Assembly (NCBI RefSeq): GCF_017854565.1
Contig: NZ_JAFMHJ010000015.1
Span: 1 to 64,000 of the forward strand
Length of the DNA: 64,000 nt
From: Yoonia sp.
Lineage (GTDB): Bacteria; Pseudomonadota; Alphaproteobacteria; Rhodobacterales; Rhodobacteraceae
Direction: 5' to 3'
The position numbers and the translations under genes are program-made. The stretch's first letter is position 1. Each line of letters opens with the position of its first letter. This document shows positions 1 through 14,500 of the stretch, one piece after another. Under the pieces are notes generated by a model. The model was not told the DNA's origin. It worked only from the letters and a program-made list of their open reading frames with translations, and searched no databases.

Positions 1-242
1 CAACTTCAAACCGCCGCCTGATCACGCCGTCACCAACTTTCGGGCATAGCTCTTCATCATGGAAGGTTGGCTTGTGTCGGTAGTTTTTTTGCTGAGTGGC
101 TGAATGCCTGATCATCTGCCGCCGCCTATGATCAGGGCTGCATCAATCCTGCGTTTGTGATCGCGAAACCCTGCAGCGCCGATCGGATTCAAACGGCTGT
201 CAGTCAGGCCATGTTCTTTTGCAGCAATGCAGGTATCGCGCT
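1..242. other. Window-edge region without a recognised gene
   Basis: This stretch lies downstream of metG. On the minus strand an ATG at 115, preceded by a purine-rich AGGCGG-like stretch, opens a frame that stays open for 38 codons to the window edge. It could be the start of a gene continuing leftwards, but I do not recognise the residues and cannot support a product. No terminator hairpin with a clear T-run is visible. Confidence 0.3.
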
Positions 243-1955
243 TTAGTCGCGGGTACCGGCGAACCGTTCTTCCCACTCTTCGCGTTCTTCATCCGTGATC
301 TTGCGGAACAGGTTGTCGGGTACGGTAAAGCTTTGGCCAGCGGGCAGTGCCGCCACGGCGACCGCGATATCAGTGGGCCAGTCTTTGTCTTGGGTTTGCA
401 TGGCTGCGATCATTTCGGCCGCCGCATCCGGGATGAAGGGCGCAGAAAGAACGGCGTAGATGCGGATCAGGTTCAGTGCCAGACGAACCTGCATTGCCGC
501 CGTTTCCGGATCGGTTTTGAATGTCGTCCATGGCGCGTTTGCCTGAAGGTATTCGTTACCCAACACCCAGATGGCGCGCAGTTCAGCCGCTGCTTTGCGG
601 ACTTCGATCCCATCCATGAACCCCTCGTAGGCGCGCAGGCGGGTTGTCAGGTCGGCAATCAGTTGTTCTTCGGCAGGGCCATAGCTGCCACCCGCGGGGA
701 CGATTTCGCCGAATTTCGAGCGGCAGAATTTCGTGATCCGGCTGACAAAGTTACCCAGCACGTCCGCAAGGTCTTTGTTGACGTCAGTCTGGAAGTTTTC
801 CCAGGTGAATTCCGCATCAGAGCTTTCTGGTGCATGGCTCAGCAGCCACCAGCGCCAGTAATCCGGCGGCAGAATTTCCAGCGCTTGGTCCATGAATACA
901 CCGCGCCCGCGCGACGTGCTGAATTGACCGCCGTCATAGTTCAGGTAGTTGAAGGATTTGATGTAGTCGACCAGCTTCCAAGGTTCATTGGTGCCCATGA
1001 TCGTGGCCGGGAACGACAGGGTATGGAACGGAACATTGTCTTTGCCCATGAACTGCGTATAGCGGACATCATCGGCGCCTTTGTCGGTGCGCCACCAGCG
1101 TTCCCAGTCCGTTCCTTTGCCCGCATCTTCCCATTCTTGCGCACAGGCAATGTATTCGATGGGCGCATCGAACCACACATAGAAAACTTTGCCTTCCATG
1201 CCGGGCCAGTCCGCGTCGCCCTTTTTGACGGGAATCCCCCAGTCAAGGTCGCGGGTGATGCCCCTGTCCTGCAGGCCGTCGCCGTCTGTGAGCCATTTTT
1301 TGGCAATAGATGTCGTCAGGATCGGCCAATCTTTCTTGCTGTCGATCCAAGCGGCCAGATCATTCTTCAGCTCGGATTGGCGCAGGTAGAGGTGCTTGGT
1401 CTCGCGCACTTCCAGATCTGTTGCGCCTGATATTGTCGAGTGTGGGTTGATCAGGTCGGTGGGGTCCAACTGCTTGGTGCAATTGTCACACTGATCGCCG
1501 CGCGCGCTTTCAAACCCGCAGTTGGGGCAGGTGCCTTCGATGTAGCGGTCCGGCAGGAACCGACCGTCGGCGACAGAGTAAACCTGTTCTTCGGTGACTT
1601 CCTTGATCAGGCCAACATCGGCCAAACGTCCAGCGAACGCTTGGGTCAGCTTGTGGTTTTGCGGGCTGGAGGACCGACCGAAGTGATCAAATGACAGCCG
1701 GAAACCATCAGCAATTTGCGCCTGAATGTCATGCATTTCGGCACAGTATTCTGCCACCGGCTTTCCTGCCTTGGCAGCAGCCAGTTCAGCGGGCGTTCCA
1801 TGTTCGTCGGTGGCGCAGAGAAACAAGACCTCGTGTCCCCGCGCACGCTGGTAGCGCGCATAGAGGTCTGCAGGTAGCTGACTGCCGATAAGGTTTCCCA
1901 GATGCTTGATCCCGTTGATATACGGAATGGCAGACGTGATCAGATGGCGGGCCAT
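243..1955 (-). CDS. metG: Methionyl-tRNA synthetase
   Basis: Class I aminoacyl-tRNA synthetase that charges tRNA-Met in the cytoplasm. The 570-residue protein has the HIGH-type signature HLGN at residues 18-21, a zinc knuckle (CPNC...CDNC, about residues 143-160), WFDAPIEY in the catalytic fold, and a KMSKS-type loop reading FSTSRG near residue 345, a normal variant in this enzyme. The anticodon-binding helical domain follows. It is shorter than the E. coli enzyme because the C-terminal tRNA-binding dimerisation domain is absent, as is usual in alphaproteobacteria. The start ATG gives [15 protein letters not shown], the expected N terminus. It is a single gene; the next gene upstream is divergent. 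Confidence 0.97.
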   Translation of the reverse strand: MARHLITSAIPYINGIKHLGNLIGSQLPADLYARYQRARGHEVLFLCATDEHGTPAELAAAKAGKPVAEYCAEMHDIQAQIADGFRLSFDHFGRSSSPQNHKLTQAFAGRLADVGLIKEVTEEQVYSVADGRFLPDRYIEGTCPNCGFESARGDQCDNCTKQLDPTDLINPHSTISGATDLEVRETKHLYLRQSELKNDLAAWIDSKKDWPILTTSIAKKWLTDGDGLQDRGITRDLDWGIPVKKGDADWPGMEGKVFYVWFDAPIEYIACAQEWEDAGKGTDWERWWRTDKGADDVRYTQFMGKDNVPFHTLSFPATIMGTNEPWKLVDYIKSFNYLNYDGGQFSTSRGRGVFMDQALEILPPDYWRWWLLSHAPESSDAEFTWENFQTDVNKDLADVLGNFVSRITKFCRSKFGEIVPAGGSYGPAEEQLIADLTTRLRAYEGFMDGIEVRKAAAELRAIWVLGNEYLQANAPWTTFKTDPETAAMQVRLALNLIRIYAVLSAPFIPDAAAEMIAAMQTQDKDWPTDIAVAVAALPAGQSFTVPDNLFRKITDEEREEWEERFAGTRD

Positions 1956-2085
1956 GGGCGATATTCCTATACGTTTGCGTCTATCTAACGAGGCTGTGCC
2001 GTGAATGCCAGATGTTGTGTGGGTGCTGGTGTTTTGATGGGCTGTTGGCTAGGGTGTCGCCAGATAAAAACAGTAGGATTGACCG

Positions 2086-2550
2086 ATGAAGACGCTGATT
2101 TCCGTTTTGTTTGCTGCCGTGATCGGCAGTGGTGCGAGCGCACAGGACTTTTACGCTGGTGCGACGCTTGACTATGGGCTGCCTCATTCGGGCGATGCGC
2201 AGACCGTTGGGTCGGTGATAGCCGGCGTCGGTCTGGGCGACGCCCAAATCGGCTATGGCGCAGAAGTCGAACTTGGGATGCATGTCGCGGGTGATGCCGA
2301 TTACGACACGCAGCGATTCCGGTTTTGGGGCACGTATGGGCTGGGCGATATTTCTGCCCGTGTTGCGGGCGGCGTGACCCAGTTTGACACGGATAGTGGC
2401 ATTGTGGATGGCTATAACCTTGGCCTTGGTGTGCAGCGCGATGTGTCGGACCGCCTGACAATGCGGGGCGAATTTATTCGTGATTTCCCCGACGACAGCG
2501 CGTTCCCTGCGGTGACCACGACCCGGATTGGCGTGACTTATAAATTCTAA
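2086..2550 (+). CDS. Small outer-membrane beta-barrel-like protein
   Basis: Uncharacterised 154-residue exported protein. A signal peptide (residues 1-19, ending SGASA before QDFYAG) is followed by alternating-hydrophobicity strands rich in Gly and aromatic residues (for example FWGTYGLGDISARVAGGV), and the protein ends VTYKF. A terminal Phe on an amphipathic strand is the usual BAM recognition signal, so I infer an outer-membrane barrel of perhaps eight strands. No specific function is visible. Its 3' end overlaps the convergent MFS gene by 4 bp. A periplasmic beta-rich protein is the alternative. Confidence 0.75.
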   Translation: MKTLISVLFAAVIGSGASAQDFYAGATLDYGLPHSGDAQTVGSVIAGVGLGDAQIGYGAEVELGMHVAGDADYDTQRFRFWGTYGLGDISARVAGGVTQFDTDSGIVDGYNLGLGVQRDVSDRLTMRGEFIRDFPDDSAFPAVTTTRIGVTYKF

Positions 2551-5500
2551 CTGTCTGGGTCGCGGCTGCGGCCCAGCAATCGGCCGATCACAAAGCTGGT
2601 GCGCGGCGCATAGACATAGCGCGTGCGATCTTCGGGCGCCCTGCGCACCCGCATCCGCAGGATGCCGAATATGATCAAGACGATATGGCCGATCGCGACA
2701 AAGTAGAACAACGCGGCCGGGCCAAACCCCGCGATTAGTGCCGACGTCGTGTAGGGGGCTGCAATCGCGCCTACTGCATAGAAAAACATCAGCGCGGCTG
2801 AGAGTTCGACCCGTTGGTCTGCGGTTGCAAAGTCATGGGCGTGGGCCGTCGCGACAGAATAGATCGGAAATGTCGTAAGGCCGAAAAACGCAGCTGCCCA
2901 CAAGACGGCCATTGTGCCTTCGTTTGAGGTGGCGACCGTCGTTGCGCAGGAAGCGACCGCAGCGACGGATAGACCGATCATCACCCAGCGGCGGTCAAAT
3001 TTGTCAGCAAGCCAGCCGATGGGGTATTGCGCAATGGCCCCACCAGCCACGTAGGCGGCCAGAAAATATCCGATTTGCTCAGCGCCCAATCCGACCCCTT
3101 GCCCATAAATCGGGCCGACCATCCGAAACGACGCGCTGGACAGGGCGGCAACAACGACCGCAGCCACCCCCAACGGCGAACACGCCCAGGCAAGGGCCGG
3201 GCGCAGGCGTGTCGCCTTGGGTGTCACGGGTTGGGTGGCGCGCGTCAGCACCAGCGGCAACAGCGATGCACAGCACAGAATCGTCAAAATATTATAGGCG
3301 ATATACGTTTCAAGATCGGCCAGCGCCCCGATCATCAATTGCGCCACAAACGACGCGCCCATATCCGCGATACGGTAGCTGCCCATGGCACGCCCGCGCG
3401 TTTCATTGGTGACTTTGGCCTGCAGCCACGCCTCGATCACGGTATAGCACCCCGCGACGCAAACGCCGGACGCGATACGGAACAGGGCCCAATAGGCCGG
3501 GTCGGTCACGATCACATGCGCTGCCAGTCCGATCGCACCCATGGCTGTGAACGCGGCATACGCGCGACTGTGGCCGACGCTGCCCATCAACCGCGGTGCC
3601 CACCAGCAGCCGATGAAGAACCCAAAGAAATGGGAGGAACCCAAGAAGCCGACCTCGCCTGGAGAAAAGCCGCTTCTGAGGCCGGTCAAAGCATCAAGCG
3701 GGCCAACCCCGCCAGAGGAGAGTTGCAACAGGGCCACCGACAGGAACAGGGCCGCAAATGAGATGAGCATGCGCATGAGCGCGACCCTGCGTCAGGTTCT
3801 GCCGCGATACTAGGCCTTATTCGACGCGATGTGTCGCGAATGGTCATTGGGGCGGTGTTTTCAATTCGGTCTTGTCTCAGCGGTTGGCCACGCTAGGGTC
3901 TGCGCGAAACTGAATTGAAGGTAGGCAGATGAAAAAGATCCCTCTTGGCCGCAGCGATATCATGATCAGCGATTGGTGTCTGGGCTCCATGACCTTTGGC
4001 AATCAGACCCCGCAGGATGATGCGCATACACAGATTGATATGACAGTCGATGCGGGGATCAATTTCATTGATACAGCCGAGATGTATCCGGTGAACCCGA
4101 TCCGGGCGGAAACGGTCGGGCTGTCCGAGACGGTGATTGGCAACTGGATCGCCAAGACGGGTCGCCGGGATGATGTGGTGATTGCGACCAAAGTATCGGG
4201 CAATAATCCCGGCTGGGTTCGCGAAGGGCGCGGCTATGACGGTGCGGTGATCCGCGAGGCGGTTGATGCGTCGCTGGAGCGGCTGCAAACGGATGTGATT
4301 GATCTGTATCAGATGCATTGGCCCGTGCGTGGGTCCTATATGTTTCGGCAAAACTGGACCTATGATCCGTCGGGGCAGGATCGGCAACAGACGCTTGATC
4401 ATATGATGGATGTGCTGGGCGCGCTGGGCGATTGTGTCAATGCGGGCAAGATTCGTGCGATTGGTATGTCCAACGAAAGCGCGTGGGGTATGACGAAGTG
4501 GATAGATCAGGCCCAAGCGGCCGGTTTGCCGCGTATGTTTTCCGTACAGAACGAGTACTCGCTGCTATGTCGTTTGTACGATACGGACATGGCTGAGATG
4601 GCGGTGAACGAAGACGTCACGCTGCTGGCGTTTTCGCCGTTGGCATGTGGGCTGCTGACCGGAAAGTACCAAAACGGCGCAGTGCCCGATGGTAGCCGGA
4701 TGTCGATCAATGGCGATTTGGGCGGTCGCATGACCGACCGCGTTTTACCGGTGACGCAGGCCTATTTGGACCTGGCTGCGGCGCACGGTCTGGACCCGGT
4801 GCATATGGCGATGGCTTGGCAGAGGACCCGCCCGTTCCCCGTTTCCACGATTTTTGGTGCAACGACGCAGGATCAACTAAGCCGGATACTTGCCGGACGG
4901 GACGTTGTGTTGACCGATGAGCTTGTCGCGGGGATTGATCAGCTTAACCGGGCCAATCCGATGCCTTACTGAACGTAAGGTGGGTCTTGACCCACCCTAC
5001 GGGCGGGCACATTGCGTGGGCTTGCAGGCTTGTGTCCGCCGTTGTTTTCGGGGAATGTCCGCCCATACCTGAAGGAGGATCGCGCATGCCCTTGGCCATG
5101 AACCGCGAGGTTTTTATCACTTGTGCCGTGACCGGATCGGGTGCCACCCAAGACCGCAGCCCGCATGTTCCCCGTTCGCCGCGTGATATTGCCGCCAGTG
5201 CGATTGATGCGGCCAAGGCAGGCGCGGCTGTGGTGCATTGCCATGTGCGTGATCCAGAAACCGGCACGCCGTCGCGCGCGCTTGACCTGTACCGCGAGTT
5301 GGCAGAGCGGATACGCGCGGCCGAAGTCGATGTGGTCCTTAATCTTACGGCGGGGATGGGGGGCGATATCGTTTTCGGTGGATCGGAAACGCCGCTGCCG
5401 CCCGTTGCCGGGACCGATATGGTCGGGGCGACGGCACGTGTCGCACATATCGCGCAATGCTTGCCGGAAATATGCACACTTGATTGCGGCACGATGAACT

Positions 5501-8500
5501 TTGCCGAAGCCGATTATGTTATGACGAACACGCCGGGCATGTTGACTGCGATGGGGCGCATGATGACACAGCTTGGTGTCAAGCCAGAGATCGAGGCGTT
5601 TGATACCGGACATCTTTGGTACGCCAAACAACTGGTTGCCGACGGTGTTCTGGAACCTGATGCGTTGGTGCAGTTGTGTATGGGGGTGCCCTGGGGTGCG
5701 CCCGATGACCTGAATACGTTTATGGCCATGGTCAATAATGTGCCGGACAATTGGACGTTTTCGGCTTTTGGGCTGGGCCGATCACAGATGCCTTATGTTG
5801 CCGCGTCGGTTCTGGCGGGCGGGCATGTGCGTGTCGGGCTTGAGGATAATCTGATGTTGGATCGCGGCGTGCTGGCCACCAACGCGCAATTGGTCGAGAG
5901 GGCCGTCGGCATTGTCGAAAACCTTGGCGCGCGGGTGCTTGGCCCCGAAGAGGTGCGGGCCAAGCTGGGACTGGTCAAGCGTGCGCCGGTGGCCGCATGA
6001 GAGCGCTGATCTTGATCCTGTTGCTGGCGGGCTGCGGCAGCTTTGACGTTTACCGCGATACGGATGCGCCGATATCGTCCAAAGCTGTGTTCGCACCCGC
6101 GCGTTATGCAGGGCTTTGGCACGAAGTGGCCCGGTTTCCGGTTTTCTTTGAGGCGGGGTGTGTCGGTGTCACCGCCGAATACGGTTTGCGTGATGACGGG
6201 ACGCTGTCGGTTCTGAACATATGCCGTAATGCTGATGGTTCCGAGCGGTCACGCATTGCGGGCACGGCGGAAATTGTGGGGCCGGGGCGGTTGAAGGTCC
6301 GCTTTGCGTCAGTGCCATTTGCTGCGGCGGATTATTGGGTTTTGTGGACCGATGACGATTATCAGACTGCGGTGGTGGGGTCGCCAAATGGTCGTGCGGG
6401 CTGGGTTTTGAACCGTAGTCCCGAAATACGGTCGGATCGCCTGAATGCAGCGCGTGATGTTTTGGCATTCAACGGTTATGACGTAAGCCGACTAATGGAG
6501 GTTTCCCAATGAAACGAGTCGTTTTGGTATGTGTCGTTGCGCTTGCTGCATGCGATGGGGTGCCCGCTGGCGGGTCACCGACGACATTTCGCGAATTTAT
6601 GGTGATTGGCAATACAATGACGTTTGAGCAGTGCCGCGCACGCGGCGGCCTGATTATTCGCGATCCGGGCAGCCCCATGGTCGCCTGTGACCCGCATGTC
6701 GTCCGCGAGCCGGTTCCGGCGGATGAGTTTGATCATCCCGGCGCGCCGACCAGCGGCTGACAAGCAAAGGACGGACGATGCGGCAGGTTGCGGCGATCAT
6801 TGGCGGCGGTGTTATTGGCGGCGGTTGGGCCGCGCGTTTCCTGCTGATGGGGTGGGACGTGCGTGTCTTTGACCCTGATCCTGACGCCGCGCGCAAACTG
6901 GGCGACGTGCTGGATAATGCGCGCAGGTCTTTGCCCGGCTTGTCGGACGTGGCGTTGCCTGCCGAAGGGCAGCTGACCTTTCATGATGCCATGTCCGAGT
7001 CTGTCAGCGGTGCTGCGTGGATTCAGGAAAGCGTGCCGGAACGTCTGACGCTCAAGCGCAAAGTGTATCAGACGCTGCAAGAGCATTGCGACCCAGCCGC
7101 TGTTATTGCGTCGTCTACAAGCGGGTTCAAGCCATCGCAATTGCAGGGATGTGCGACCCGCCCCGCGCAAATTATCGTCGCGCATCCGTTTAATCCGGTC
7201 TACCTTCTTCCTTTGGTCGAGGTTGTCCCAAGCGCGTTAAATCCACCTGATCTTGTCGAAAAAGCGAAGGCTGTTTTGACTTCTCTTGGTATGTATCCGT
7301 TGCATGTGCGTGCAGAAATTGACGCCCACATCGCGGACCGCCTGCTTGAGGCTGTGTGGCGCGAAGCGCTTTGGTTGGTCAATGACGGCGTCGCTACGAC
7401 CGCCGAGGTGGATGATGCGATCCGGTACGGCTTTGGCCTGCGCTGGGCGCAGATGGGCCTGTTCGAGACCTACCGGATTGCTGGTGGCGAAGCGGGGATG
7501 CGCCATTTTATTGAACAGTTTGGCCCCTGCTTGGAATGGCCATGGACCAAGTTGATGGATGTGCCCAAGCTGACTGACGAGCTTATCGACAAGATCACGG
7601 ACCAATCTGATCAACAATCCGGGGCTGTTTCGATCCGTGCGCTGGAACGGGCGCGCGATGACAATTTGGTGACCATCCTGCGCGGCTTGAAGGCGCGGGA
7701 TTGGGGCGCCGGTACGTTGCTGAATGCCCATGACCGCCGGATTGAAGGGCCAGTGGCATTGCCCGACGACCTGAGCCACCCAATCGCTACGATGCAGCGC
7801 GCCGTGCCGCTTGATTGGACCGACTATAACGGCCACATGACCGAGGCGCGGTATCTGCATGCCTTCGGTGAGGCGACTGACCGGATGATGCTGCTGATTG
7901 GCTGCGATGCGGCCTATATTGCCGCCGGGGCAAGTTTTTTCACCGCTGAAACCCATATCCGGCATTTGGACGAGGTACACGCCGGTAGGGTCATCCTGAT
8001 CGAGACGCAAGTGTTGGCGGGTGCGGGAAAAAAGATGCACCTTTTCCATCGTATGTCTACTGATGGCCGCCTGCTCGCCACTGGCGAACATATGCTGATC
8101 CATGTCAGCCTTGAAACACGGAGCGCATCAGAACCAAGCCCTGTTTTAGCGGCCACACTGGAACGTGTGGCACAGGCGCATGCCGCACTGCCCTTGCCGG
8201 AAGGCGCCGGAAAGGGAGTTGGCGTTCGTGGCGATTAAACGATGGGCGCAAGGTGCGCGCGCGTTCTGCGGCGTCGTGGCCTGTGCGGTAACAGGGCACT
8301 AGTGGAAATTTGGATCCCAATCACGTTGGGGGCGGCTGGCGCGCAAACCTTGCGGTTTATGCTGCAAAAACACTTGAAGACGACACAGTTGTCGACGGCT
8401 GGTGCGACTTTTGCGCGGTTTATCTATTCGTCGCCTCTTGTGATGCTGATTGCCGTTACATATGCGACGGCGACAGGGCAGGGTGCCCCCCAAATCCCTG

Positions 8501-11500
8501 TCGCGTTTTGGCCCTATGCCGTGGCTGGCGGAACATCACAAATTCTGGCGACGATGTGTATCGTTGCCCTGTTTGCGCACCGTAACTTTGCAGTCGGAAT
8601 CACGTTCAAGAAGACCGAAGTATTATTAAGTGCATTGGTCGGCTTTGTCGTCTTGGGTGATGTGATCACCGGTGCCGCGCTTGGGGCGATTATTCTGGGT
8701 CTATTCGGTGTTTTGCTGTTGTCTGATCCGCCCGGCGGCATGGGCGCATGGTATCGGCGTATCGGCAACCGGGCGACGGCGCTGGGTCTGAGTGCAGGAT
8801 TGCTTTTTGGGATTTCGGGCAACGGGTATCGCGGCGCGTCGTTGTCGTTGGGGGATGGGGATGTATTTTATCGGGCCATCGTCACGCTGGCCTTTGTGAC
8901 TGCGTTTCAGACGGCCATCATGGCGCTGTGGCTGGGTTGGCGCGAGAAGGGGCAGATCCTGCGGGTCTTGCAGGCGTGGCGGATCGCCGGATTGGTCGGG
9001 TTGACCAGCATGGCAGGGTCAATCTGTTGGTTTACCGCTTTCACGTTGCAGAATGTGGCGTATGTGAATGCCCTAGGTCAGGTTGAACTGTTGTTTTCGC
9101 TGATCGTTGGTGCGTTTGTTTTCGGTGAAACGGTGACGCGACGGGAATGGCACGGGTTGCTGCTGTTGACGGGGAGCATCGTTTTGCTGGTGCTGGTCAC
9201 CTAAAGCAGGCTTTGGGCACCAAGGCGACTGACCAGATGCGCCTCGTCATCGTTGCGAAAGAACGGAACACTGACAGGTGGGCCACCACGTTTGATATGG
9301 TTCACAAGTTCGGCCAGAACGACCTGCGTGATAAATGGGAGGTCAAAATGCCGGGCATCGCTCAACTGTACCCATTGCAGGTGGTTCAGTTCATCCTCGG
9401 CGTTTGAAAAATCATCGGGGTCAGTGATGAGGTCTTCGGCGGGCGCCAGAAAGAACCGCGCATCAAATCGGCGGGGCCTGCCCACAGGGGTGACAGCGCG
9501 GAAAAAGAACGTAAGGGCGGCGCCATTGGGCCGGTGACCGCTGGCCGCGAAGCCCCGCCAGCCTTGGGGGGCATCGTCCCACACCGCAGCTTGGCCAAGA
9601 ACCTGGCCGGTTTCTTCCCATAATTCGCGGATGGCAGCGGCGGCAATCGCATTTGGTGCGACGTCGCTCGCGTGCAACAGGCGCGCTGCGCTGTCCGAAT
9701 CAAGTGCGGTCAGGGGAACGCTTGCGTCGTTTGCATCAATGGCGCCGCCGGGAAAAACGAATTTACCGGGCATGAACGCGGCAGATGCACCACGCTGTCC
9801 CATCAAAACGGACGGTTGTGTCGCGGCGTCGCGCAACACGATAACCGTTGCCGCGTCGCGGATTTTTATTTTGTCCATTTGCCCGTCCTGCGTCGGCGTC
9901 ATGCCGAGTGGCCAAACCCATGCATGCGTCGCGCCCATTGGATTCCGACAACCATCCCCTTGAGCCTTGGCAGAAGGTAAAGTGACAGGCCAACAGCGCC
10001 AACCGTCAACACGGTCGCCATCACCAGCGGCTCCGGTCGGAACTGAACCCACATGAAATGGATCGTAAAGCCAATGACATGGGCGACCAGGAGGATCGTC
10101 AAATACGCGGGGCCGTCATCGGCGCGGTGATGGAATAATTCTTCCTGACATACAGGGCAGGTATTGGCGACCTTGAGGTAACCGTCGAACATCAGGCCTT
10201 CGCCGCAGTTCGGACAGCGCCGGCACAGCCCGCGCCAGATGGCTGGTTTGGTTGGACGATCGTCGATAAGGGGCTCTTGGTCTGGCATGTTCAACTCCGG
10301 GGTATTTCTATCACATGGGCTATTGGTGGCTGTTTGGGAAGGGGTGCGCGCGATTTGCGGCGGCATGTCGCAAGCGATTGGTCCGGAATTTCAAAAACAA
10401 GCGACGGAATTGTTCATGCCACACGTTGAAGGTAGGTCAGCGGCGCAAAGTCGTGATGAAATGAAAAATGAGGAACGACAATGAAAACCAAGATTTTGAT
10501 GGCAGCCCTTCTTTCCAGTGTCGTGATGACGGCAGGTGCCGCGCAGGCGCAAGGGCATCGCGAGCGTCCCGATTTTGCGAGCTTGGATGCGAATGGCGAC
10601 GGACAACTGACGATGGACGAGATGGCGCAAAAAGCTGCGGCACGCTTTGCGGAGGTCGATGGCGATGCCGATGGAACCTTGTCCGCAGACGAGCTGACCG
10701 CTGCGGCGGCCAATAATGCCGCTGACCGGGCGGCGCGGATGATCGCGCATCTGGATGAGAATGACGATGGTGTCCTGCAACTGTCCGAAATGCAGCCACG
10801 CGGCGGAGAGCGGCGGGGCCGTATGCTCAGCCAAATGGACGCTGATGCTGACGGTGCCATTAGCGAGGAAGAGTTCCAAACCGCCAAAACGCGGCGTGAT
10901 GAATGCCGGAGCAACGGTCATGGACCACGTGGGCGCGGATGATTTGCAGCTTGGAGGGGGCTGCGATGCCCCTTCCGAATTGCTAGTTCCGGGTGATGCA
11001 GATAGCACAATCAACGATGAAAGCCGCACCCGATCTTATTGTGCCCGTCCCCGACGACGCGCTATTGATTGCATTCGCCAATGGTGATGCGGCAGCCGCG
11101 CGCGACTTGGCAACGCGGTATTTGCCACGGGTTCTGGCGCAGGCGATGCGCATGCTCGCTGATTTGGCCGAGGCCGAGGACGTGGCCCAGGATGCCATGA
11201 TACGGCTTTGGAAAATTGCGCCCGACTGGCGGCAGGGTGAGGCTCAAGTCAGCACTTGGCTTTACCGCGTGGTCGCGAATTTATGCACGGATCGTTTGCG
11301 CAAAAGGCGCGGCACCATTGCGATTGACGCTGTTACGGAGCCTGCTGACGGTCGGCCCGGGGCTGTGGCGCATATGCAGACCAATGCCCGCCTTGTGGCT
11401 TTGGCCGATGCGCTGGCTCAGTTGCCTGAACGGCAGGCGCAGGCGGTTGCGCTGCGGCATCTCGAAGGGCTTGCGAACCCTGAAATTGCGCAAATTATGG

Positions 11501-14500
11501 ACATCAGCGTGCGGTCCGTGGAAAGTCTGACAGCACGCGGTAAACGGGCTTTGGCCCATATAATGGCCGGACGGAAGGCAGAACTGGGGTATTATGATGA
11601 CTGACCCAAATGATGATATGCTTGACGATATTTTTGCGCAGGCACGTGCCGTTACCCCGGATCCAAGCGCGGATCTGATGGCGCGGATACTGGCGGATGT
11701 GGTCAGCCCCGCATCTGAGGCCACGCTGGTTGCCGGGCCGGGCCTGTGGGCGCGTCTTTCGGGTATGCTGGGCGGATGGCCGGCACTGGGCAGCCTGTTG
11801 GCCGCGACGGTTGCCGGAATCTGGATCGGCGTGGCGCCCCCTGCCACGGTCGAGGATTTTGCGGCGTCTTTGCTGGGTGATGCGGTGACGGTGAGCCTGT
11901 TTGCGCAAGATGGCATTTTTGATCTAGGAGATTTGGCAGATGGTTGATCAAGTGCGCGCTGTGGCCCAGCCATCGCGGCTTTGGCGGATTGTCTTGGTGG
12001 GGTCTCTTGCCGTGAACCTTGCAATTGCGGGCCTGATTGTTGGCTCTGCATTTTCTGGCCGACTGGGCGGAGGGCCACCACGGACGTTTGATCTGGGTGT
12101 TGGGCCCGTTGTGCGCGCACTGGACCGTGACGAACGGCGCCACATCGGTCTTGCCCTGCGGCGTGATCGTGGACTGCGCGACCTTGATATGCGCGCAAAT
12201 GCCTCGGAAATGCTCGCTCTGCTTCGGTCTGATCCGTTCGATCCTGAAGCCCTTGGCGCAGTTTTTGCAGGACAGAATGCACAGCTTGCTTTGCTGCAGC
12301 AGCGCGCCCAAGGATTACTGCTGGCGCGGATTACGGCGATGTCCGCGGAACGTCGGGCTGTTTTCGCTGATCGGTTGCAGGAGGAAATGTCGCGTGCGCG
12401 TGCGCCGGGTGCGGGGCGATCAGGCGGCTGACATGCTCATCGCGACTTGATCGCGACCAGCGGATTTTGCTGCATAGAGCGCTGCGTCTGCCTGATCACA
12501 CATCTTGTTCAGTTGCCGCTGCTCGATCCCGCCACGACCGCTGACAGCGACCCCAACCGAGACCGTCACGCCCAGTCGCGGCAATCCTTCGCCCAGCGCG
12601 AATGGCTGGCAATTCACCAGCCTGCGCAAGCGATCAGCGGCACCGCGCGCTTGTGCTGCGGTGGTGCGGGGCATCGCGACCAGGAATTCTTCACCACCAA
12701 TGCGAGCCACCAGATCAATTGCGCGCAGGTTTTCGCGCAGCCGATCAGCCAGTTGGACAAGAACGTTGTCCCCGGCTGCGTGGCCATATGTGTCGTTGAT
12801 GGATTTGAAATGATCAATGTCGATCATCATGACCGCAAGATCGAGACCCGAGTTCTTTGATTGCCGGGCAAGCTGTGCCAGATGCGGTTCCACATAGCGC
12901 CGATTGTACAGCCCGGTAAGCGGGTCGGTGATCGCTGCGTGAAGCCCATTGCGCACGGTATCGCGTAGCCGATCATGAAGCAGTTTGCGACGGATCAAAG
13001 CCTTGCATCTTAAAGTGATCTCTCCGGCAGAGGTGCCCCATGTGACAATGTCGTCCGCGCCGAGATCCAGAAACATCGCGGCCAGCTCTGGCTGATCGCG
13101 GGGCACAATTATAAGTTGTGTGGACTGGCGTGTCTCTGACCGGGACCGCAGATCAGATACCAGACTGAACAGTGTATTTTTCGGCCCGTCGACATCGGTG
13201 CCGTCAATGATGAAAAGATCAGGGACGGGTGTGACACCCGCCGCCTTCAGAACACAGCCAGGATCAAGCCGACGCATCGGCTGGGCCAGCCCATGTTTGA
13301 GGGTTTCGGTGAGTTGTGTCGCTGTCGTGCCTTCGGGTGACAGCAGGGCGACATGTGCAGCCGTTCCAAACGCAGCAGCTACTTCTTCGAAGCCCAGTGC
13401 GCGGCTTGTGCTGTCGCGCAGCAGTAATTCCTGACTGGCGCTGCGGACACGCAGCAGGCTGCGTATGCGAGCCAGCAAAAGGGTGTCATTCATGGGCCGA
13501 GGCAGCACGTCGTCGGCACCAACGTCCAGTGCGGCAAGGCGCGCCTTGGAGGTGTCGGCGACACCCACGGCGATGATCGCGATAGATGCGGTTTCGTGGT
13601 CCGACCTGAGCGCCTTGCAAAATTCATGCCGGTCTTCAGCCGGATCCGACAGGTTGATCAAAATCAGATCGGGCCGGTTCGCTATGATGATCGCCTGGGC
13701 CTCGATCCGCGTCGAGCAAGCGTCGACACTGAACTGTGCAGACAGCATTTTTACCTTTAACACGATACGATTGGTTGCAACTGTATCGACAATCAGGATT
13801 CGACCGGACATTTCTGTATCCTTATGTGGGGCTGCCACAGGTGTTTCGATACAATTTCGTCGAGAATGGTTAAAAAACGGTTGCCGGTTGAGTAGGGACT
13901 TTGAATGAAAGAAGAACGTGCGCAGGTTATCGCGCTTCAGGCGCTCAGCTGGTTGGCTGGCAATGAAGAGCTTTGGCCGGTTTTTTTGGGTTCAACGGGC
14001 GGGTCGGTCGATGACTTGCGCGAAAATGCTACTGACCCGGCATTTCAAGCCGCGATACTTGAGTTCATCACCATGGACGACGATTGGGTGATGGCGTTTT
14101 GTGACAGTATTGGATTGGGCTATGATCAACCGCTCAGGGCGCGCTATGCGCTGCCGGGGGCCGAAAACGTGCATTGGACCTAAAGATCAATTTCAAGCGT
14201 GCCGTCGGGCTCTGCGGCGCGGCTTTGGCACAAGATCATTTCACCCGCTTGTTGCGCCTTGGACAGGACGAAGTCACGGTGCTCGACTTTGCCACTGACG
14301 ACGCGGCATTTACAGACCCCACACAGGCCATCCGCGCATTTGACATCCACATGTACCCCTGCGGCAATCAGGGCGTCAGCGGCGGATTGGTCAACGCAAA
14401 CGCCTATATTGCGTCCGTCCTTTAAAGTCAGAGTAAAGGGATGGTTCGCGTATTCCGGTTGCTCTGGCGCTGCGAAATACTCCAAGTGGCGCGCGTCCTC